NCBI GenBank assembly: GCA_943704525.1
Contig: CALSCQ010002212.1
Coordinates: 1-20,894, forward strand
Length of the DNA: 20,894 bases
Direction: 5' to 3'
From: Pigoraptor vietnamica
Lineage: Eukaryota; Opisthokonta; Filasterea
In this document: in pieces, positions 16,183-20,894 of the stretch
Numbering within the stretch: the stretch's first letter is position 1
How the letters are laid out: each line of letters begins with the position of its first letter
Notes under the pieces: generated by a model
What the model was told of the DNA's origin: nothing
The model's input: the letters and a program-made list of their open reading frames with translations, nothing else
Database searches by the model: none
Translations under genes and position numbers: made by a program

Positions 16183-19100
16183 TTACTCCGGAACAGTCAG
16201 CTTCGGCAGCGCGGGCGACGAGGACTTCGGGGAGACTGGCCTTGACCGCCCCGCGCTATTTGGACGGGACGATATCTTGAGCGTGGTCGAAAGGCGCCGG
16301 AAGAGATGGTCCCGGCTGCGAGGGGGCACGTGACGTGAGCAAAGCGACGCAGGCCAAGAGATGAAGAGAGCCGACATGTCACGTAACAACGACTTCCCGA
16401 AGATAGTTACGCGCCGCGCAAAACGAACAGAGGTCGCACAATACAAGCGGACAGAGAGACGCACCTCGAGTCGTTTGCCTGCTGCAGCGACGCGCCTGAA
16501 GTGGCGTCATCCACGTCAGAGTCCTCTTCGTCGGAAGAGACGCTCTTCGCAGTGGTAATGGCTGGAATTTCAAAAAAAAAAAAATTCAATCAATATGAGA
16601 CATAGGCGATCGCACGCATCCACGCACACAAACACACTTTCTCACAAACAGAGTTGGCATGCACGCCGGCGAGCACACTCACGAGGGGGCTCTTCAAAGA
16701 CGATGACGGACGCCCTTCGGCTGTTGCGTCGCTCGCGCATTTGCATGAACGACGACGGCGGTGGTTCGTTCGGCGACGTCCCAATGTCCGTGAAGTGGTC
16801 CGGATTCACCGCAAACACGAAGCGACCGCTGCCCTGCTTCTTCTTCGATCTTCGCGTACAGAGGAGAGCGAGAAGCATTAGGACAGAATAAAGTTTGTGT
16901 GTACACACATATTACTGTGTGGGCGTCTGCGTGCATATAGGGCATACTCACGGTCGTTGCAAGGGTCGTCGCCGGTCAAAGAGCCACGAGGCGCTCTCAG
17001 AGGGCGTCGGGAGGAGCGATGCGATGATGGGAGAGCGCACGTTGAGCGTGGCGTACACCGACGGCCGCTTTCGCATTGTTGGCGATGGGGACGACCGAGT
17101 GCTGCGACAATACGCGGCAAGGAGAAGGGTTACACTCAGCGAAAAGTTTGGACAAACCAAACAAGACCCCTTCGGTAGTCATAAGGACTGATACCATCGA
17201 CGCTCTAGTACGAAGCGAGAGAGAGGCGTGCGAACGATTTTAAACGACCACACGTGCCCACCTCCTCCTGCTCGCACTCCTCTCGGCCCCAGGTGTCTGC
17301 GACGTCGCTCGCTCGCCCGCAGTTGTTGCCGGCCGTCCGCTTGTTGTCGGTCGCGGAGGCTCCGCGTCGTTCGTCTCGTTAGGATCGCGGGCCTTCGCCG
17401 TCTCGGCACGTGACCCGGGCCTGTCGGGGACGTCTTGGGCGTCGCGCTGTCCCGTGGGGCCCTTCCTGTTACGCACCACTTCGGGCTCGCCGAGGGACAC
17501 GCGCGCGTTGAGATTGAAGAGGTCCTGCGAGTGACAGTAGAAAATGAGCGCAAGTTCGATTGCAGTGAAACGAGAGCGAGTGCATGTGAGTGGGTGAGTG
17601 TGGATGACGAGTTTTTTGCGTCGAGACGCACGTGTGCGAGTGATAGCACAGCAACCAGAACACTGCTCACCGTGCGCATCAGTCGGCCGAGCTCGTTTGA
17701 CGTGGCATACCAATCCAAGCGACCGAAGGCAAGCCACACGACATACGTGGTGAAGTTGTACAGCGTCTGCAGACGGTGGGAAAATTCACGGTGAGACAAC
17801 CATCGCCTCGAGCTGTTCTAAACACTCCTACAGTTACTGAGGCACATTGCTTCCAAGCGTTAACACAATGGGACCCAGCAGGCCTTTTGTGGGAAAAGAA
17901 TGATGTCAATTACCTCAAAGAGAAATCGGTCCTTCAGCTGGCACTTGCTTCGCCCGATGCGGAGTAGGAGAAAAGCGTATCGCTGAGCAAGGTGGTGCAG
18001 CCGCGTGACCTGCTCCTCCTTCAGGCCTTCGTACGCCCGCGCGTTTGACGAAAATCTAACAGGGAAAAATTTGGAAAGAATAGTGAGTGCGCGACATAAA
18101 GACAACACGAGAATATCAGGAGAATACACGAGCGCGTGACAGGAGGATCGAACCCGAGAGCCTCAGATTGATGTACTTGAACAACACACACGAGTGCCTA
18201 CTACACTGACATCCAGACAGGCGGCGCACTCACGTGGATATCCCGCCGGAGCTCTCCTTCTCGACCTCCAGCTCGGCCTCAATCTTCTTCATCTTGAAGA
18301 AATTCTTGAAGTAGTTGAGGGCGGCGAGGAGAAAGGCGTCAAACTCCTCCGTGTTCGCATACCGCTGGAAGTTGGGCGTCTGCGCCACGGCTGGGAGGTT
18401 GAAGAACGTGATCTCTGCGGACCGCGGGAGGCAAGAGACAAGAGGTCAGATCATCGCAACGGGGACATCACGGCAACAGCGCGGTGAGAGCGATAGATGC
18501 TATTATATCTTTGGACGGGAGCCAGACTACCAGCACAACGCACACAGTAACAAACACACACGCCACCTTCATGCACGGTGCCACTTAATAAGTGCATACG
18601 TGACATGCCCACCTTTGTAGTTGGCGAGAGGCAGAGACTCAATATCGCTCCCGTTCTCTCGGCTCCTACAAGCGTCCAAGAATCAGCAACAGCGCACGGA
18701 ACAGCGGGATAACGAACAGAGATCGACACAGCGCACTACAGGGCCATTCATAGTCTTGTTGTCAGCAATACGACGCTCATAACGGAGATGCACAAAAAAA
18801 AAAAAAAAGCCCACTTTGAACGCTGCATGTTAATCTGGTTCATGAGGACCGATATCCTCCGCGACGCGCGCTGCATCTCAAACTGATTCTGATAACCACC
18901 GCCGTGCGCATTCTCCTCGTGCGCTGTCGTTCCACTGCGGTGAAGAACATACGGCGGAAATGGTCAGCTCGGCTGTTGGTCGAAGGAGACCCATCCGCGT
19001 GCGAATGCCACACTTGCACAGCGCAAATTATTCAGAGGAGGATGCACAAGCGTCAACTCACGCTGTCCACGAGTCACGCGGCACGAAATGCTTCCTCATG

Positions 19101-19264
19101 CTCGCCTAGATGCGAATAAAAAAGCAGTACATTAGCCAACGGAATCAGAATTCGAGGAAGCGACGGCTCAAATCCAATGCCACATCGCCACAACCATGCG
19201 ATTTTGGCCAACAAGAAATTCCACTCACGATGGCGGGCGTCGTCTTCGCCCCGGCGAACGGCAT
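16183..19264 (-). CDS. PPP1R36-like protein (protein phosphatase 1 regulatory subunit 36 family), twelve exons
   Basis: Minus-strand exons 19264-19229, 19105-19062, 18934-18815, 18665-18613, 18414-18234, 18055-17914, 17766-17671, 17524-17262, 17101-16952, 16849-16683, 16561-16465 and 16315-16183 join in phase to 493 residues. The core (about 85-245) contains FFNLPAVAQTPNFQRY, HLAQRYAFLLLRIG, KDRFLFETLYNFTTYVVWLAF and ELGRLMRTDLFN. Its order and spacing resemble the PPP1R36 domain, whose human member binds protein phosphatase 1 and is tied to testis and cilia. KEITF (84-88) fits the RVxF PP1-docking pattern [RK]-x-[VI]-x-[FW] and is formed across an exon junction. After the core come a low-complexity stretch and the conserved-looking KRPSVYATLNVRSPIIASLL, then a basic, Ser/Pro-rich tail. 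The frame stays open upstream to an ATG at 19462, but I prefer 19264. The splice chain is firm; the family name is from memory of the motif pattern. Confidence 0.68.
18138..18212 (-). pseudogene. tRNA-like remnant in intron 5 of the PPP1R36-like gene
   Basis: On the minus strand a D-arm-like GTGTAGTAGGCACTC (18206-18192) is followed about 40 nt later by GGTTCGATCC (18154-18145), close to the Pol III B-box/T-loop consensus. Only three of the five T-stem pairs form (one of them G-U), the position-33 U is missing and the acceptor arms do not pair. It is therefore not a functional tRNA; it may be a decayed tRNA-derived element. Confidence 0.28.
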
Positions 19265-20170
19265 GGCTGCGTCCCTTTCCCCCCCCCCACGGAGGGAGGG
19301 CTCACCAACAGCCCCGCACGCGTCTATCGTCGCGACATGTTTGTTGCGAATCCAAAGCCAGCGGACGACAAAGTCCTCGACGCAGCGACCGAGCCGGCCG
19401 ATCAGCACCCCAGCACGAGCGTTCGCAGAGAAGCGTTTTGCCAAGACAAACGCGATGCGCACGCGCTTTCAGCCGACGGTGGGCACGCCCAAGGGCACGG
19501 CGGACGGTTAGTCTCGATGTCCAGCTGAGGCTTGCCCTCCCGCACCGCGCGGAGATATAATGGACGTGCAGGCACACGTCCCCACGCAGCCACGTGTCGT
19601 TGCGGTTTGTTATGCAGAGAATAGGTCGCGATTCGGCGCGATTTTGGGCACGCACACGCGCATATGCATTGGCCGATTACTCACTCACACACGCTGACAC
19701 GGCGGGAAATCGCCGATTTCCATGGAGACAAACAGGCTTGGAAGGACATATATGGGAATTTATTAGTCATTGAGAGACATAAATGGGGTTTATAGTGGAT
19801 TCTGTAAGTGCTTTATACCTTATTTATACACAAAACCATTATTATATCTTGATATGGTTAAAATTGAAACTTATTATACATATATGGAATTATCATGACC
19901 TCACATCTCTGCGCGCGTTGTGGCGGGAAAGTTGTCGCAAGACAAAGAACATCGTCCGCACAGTCAAGGCGCACGTACACACACACGACACACGCACACA
20001 CACGAACACACGTACACGCACGTACCGCGCATTCGCGACACAAGGGATGCGCGTGTGCATCTTCTTTCGAAGGCTGTCGGGGTGGTCACGAGTCGCAACC
20101 TTTATGCATCGCCCAAGTGGATCACGACCCTTTTCGCAACGATGAACCCTTAGTGGCAGTCGACTTGAGA
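19265..20170. promoter_or_regulatory. Divergent PPP1R36/MLH3 promoter with AT-rich island and E2F-type words
   Basis: About 900 bp separate two opposed start codons. GCGGGAAA, the complement of the E2F consensus, occurs at 19702-19709 within a near-perfect palindrome (GGAAATCG-C-CGATTTCC), and again at 19923-19930. Between them, 19745-19895 is strongly AT-rich and contains AATTTATTAGT (19757-19767) and TATATATG-type boxes. A CA-rich stretch at 19975-20020 follows. E2F control would suit a DNA-repair gene, but this is inferred from words alone. No coding exon with splice support was found here. Confidence 0.45.

Positions 20171-20894
<724 letters not shown>

Noticed and set aside
18138-18212. 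Functional tRNA gene
   Set aside because: T-stem mismatches, absent acceptor pairing and a missing U33 rule out a working tRNA.
19337-19488. Plus-strand coding-like stretch starting MFVANPKPADDKVL with a possible donor at 19487
   Set aside because: No following exon could be linked, and it overlaps the presumed 5' region of the PPP1R36-like gene. MLH3 already has a complete N-terminus at 20171.
19895-20170. 92-residue N-terminal extension of MLH3
   Set aside because: It encodes CA-repeat dipeptides (His-Thr and Arg-Thr) and has no counterpart in MLH3 proteins; the conserved start is 20171.

Overview
The window is nuclear DNA of an intron-rich, GC-rich eukaryote. All but one of the recognisable genes are split by spliceosomal introns of roughly 75-390 bp. 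I could chain exons whose phases agree at every junction, and most of the larger introns carry (CA/GT)n microsatellite DNA. The gene set is a fungal/protist-type threonine synthase, an NuA4/HBO1 subunit (Eaf6), a PPP1R36-like protein typical of flagellated lineages, MLH3 and a multi-Tudor protein. It points to a flagellated unicellular or early-branching eukaryote, but the sequence alone does not fix the clade. Nothing prokaryotic, viral or CRISPR-like was seen.

Layout. 93-1877 (+): 3' part of threonine synthase, seven exons, with an unexpected hydrophobic tail. 2208-3897 (-): four-exon F-box protein. 3970-4564 (+): fragments of a possible small gene, uncertain. 4817-6829 (+): intronless acidic nuclear-type orphan of 670 residues. 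7140-13424 (-): five-exon, 1,807-residue protein with four extended Tudor domains, a long charged helix and three C-terminal CCCH zinc fingers. 14305-15667 (+): four-exon Eaf6/MEAF6. 16183-19264 (-): twelve-exon PPP1R36-like protein. 20171-end (+): first two coding exons of MLH3, cut by the window end inside an intronic (CA)n tract.

The genes mostly alternate in orientation, giving head-to-head promoters (F-box/small gene, Tudor/Eaf6, PPP1R36/MLH3) and tail-to-tail 3' ends. The last two head-to-head promoters each hold an AT-rich island that stands out from the GC-rich background. These islands share an 11-base word at nearly the same distances from both start codons. The genes do not form one pathway; what they share is their layout and splicing style. 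Of 29 introns that I could place, 23 have a 5' splice site beginning GTG, five GTA and one probably GC.

The most interesting item is the multi-Tudor plus CCCH protein. I do not know this domain combination from characterised Tudor (TDRD/SND1/ZGPAT-type) proteins, and it looks like a scaffold that binds both methyl-arginine ligands and RNA.
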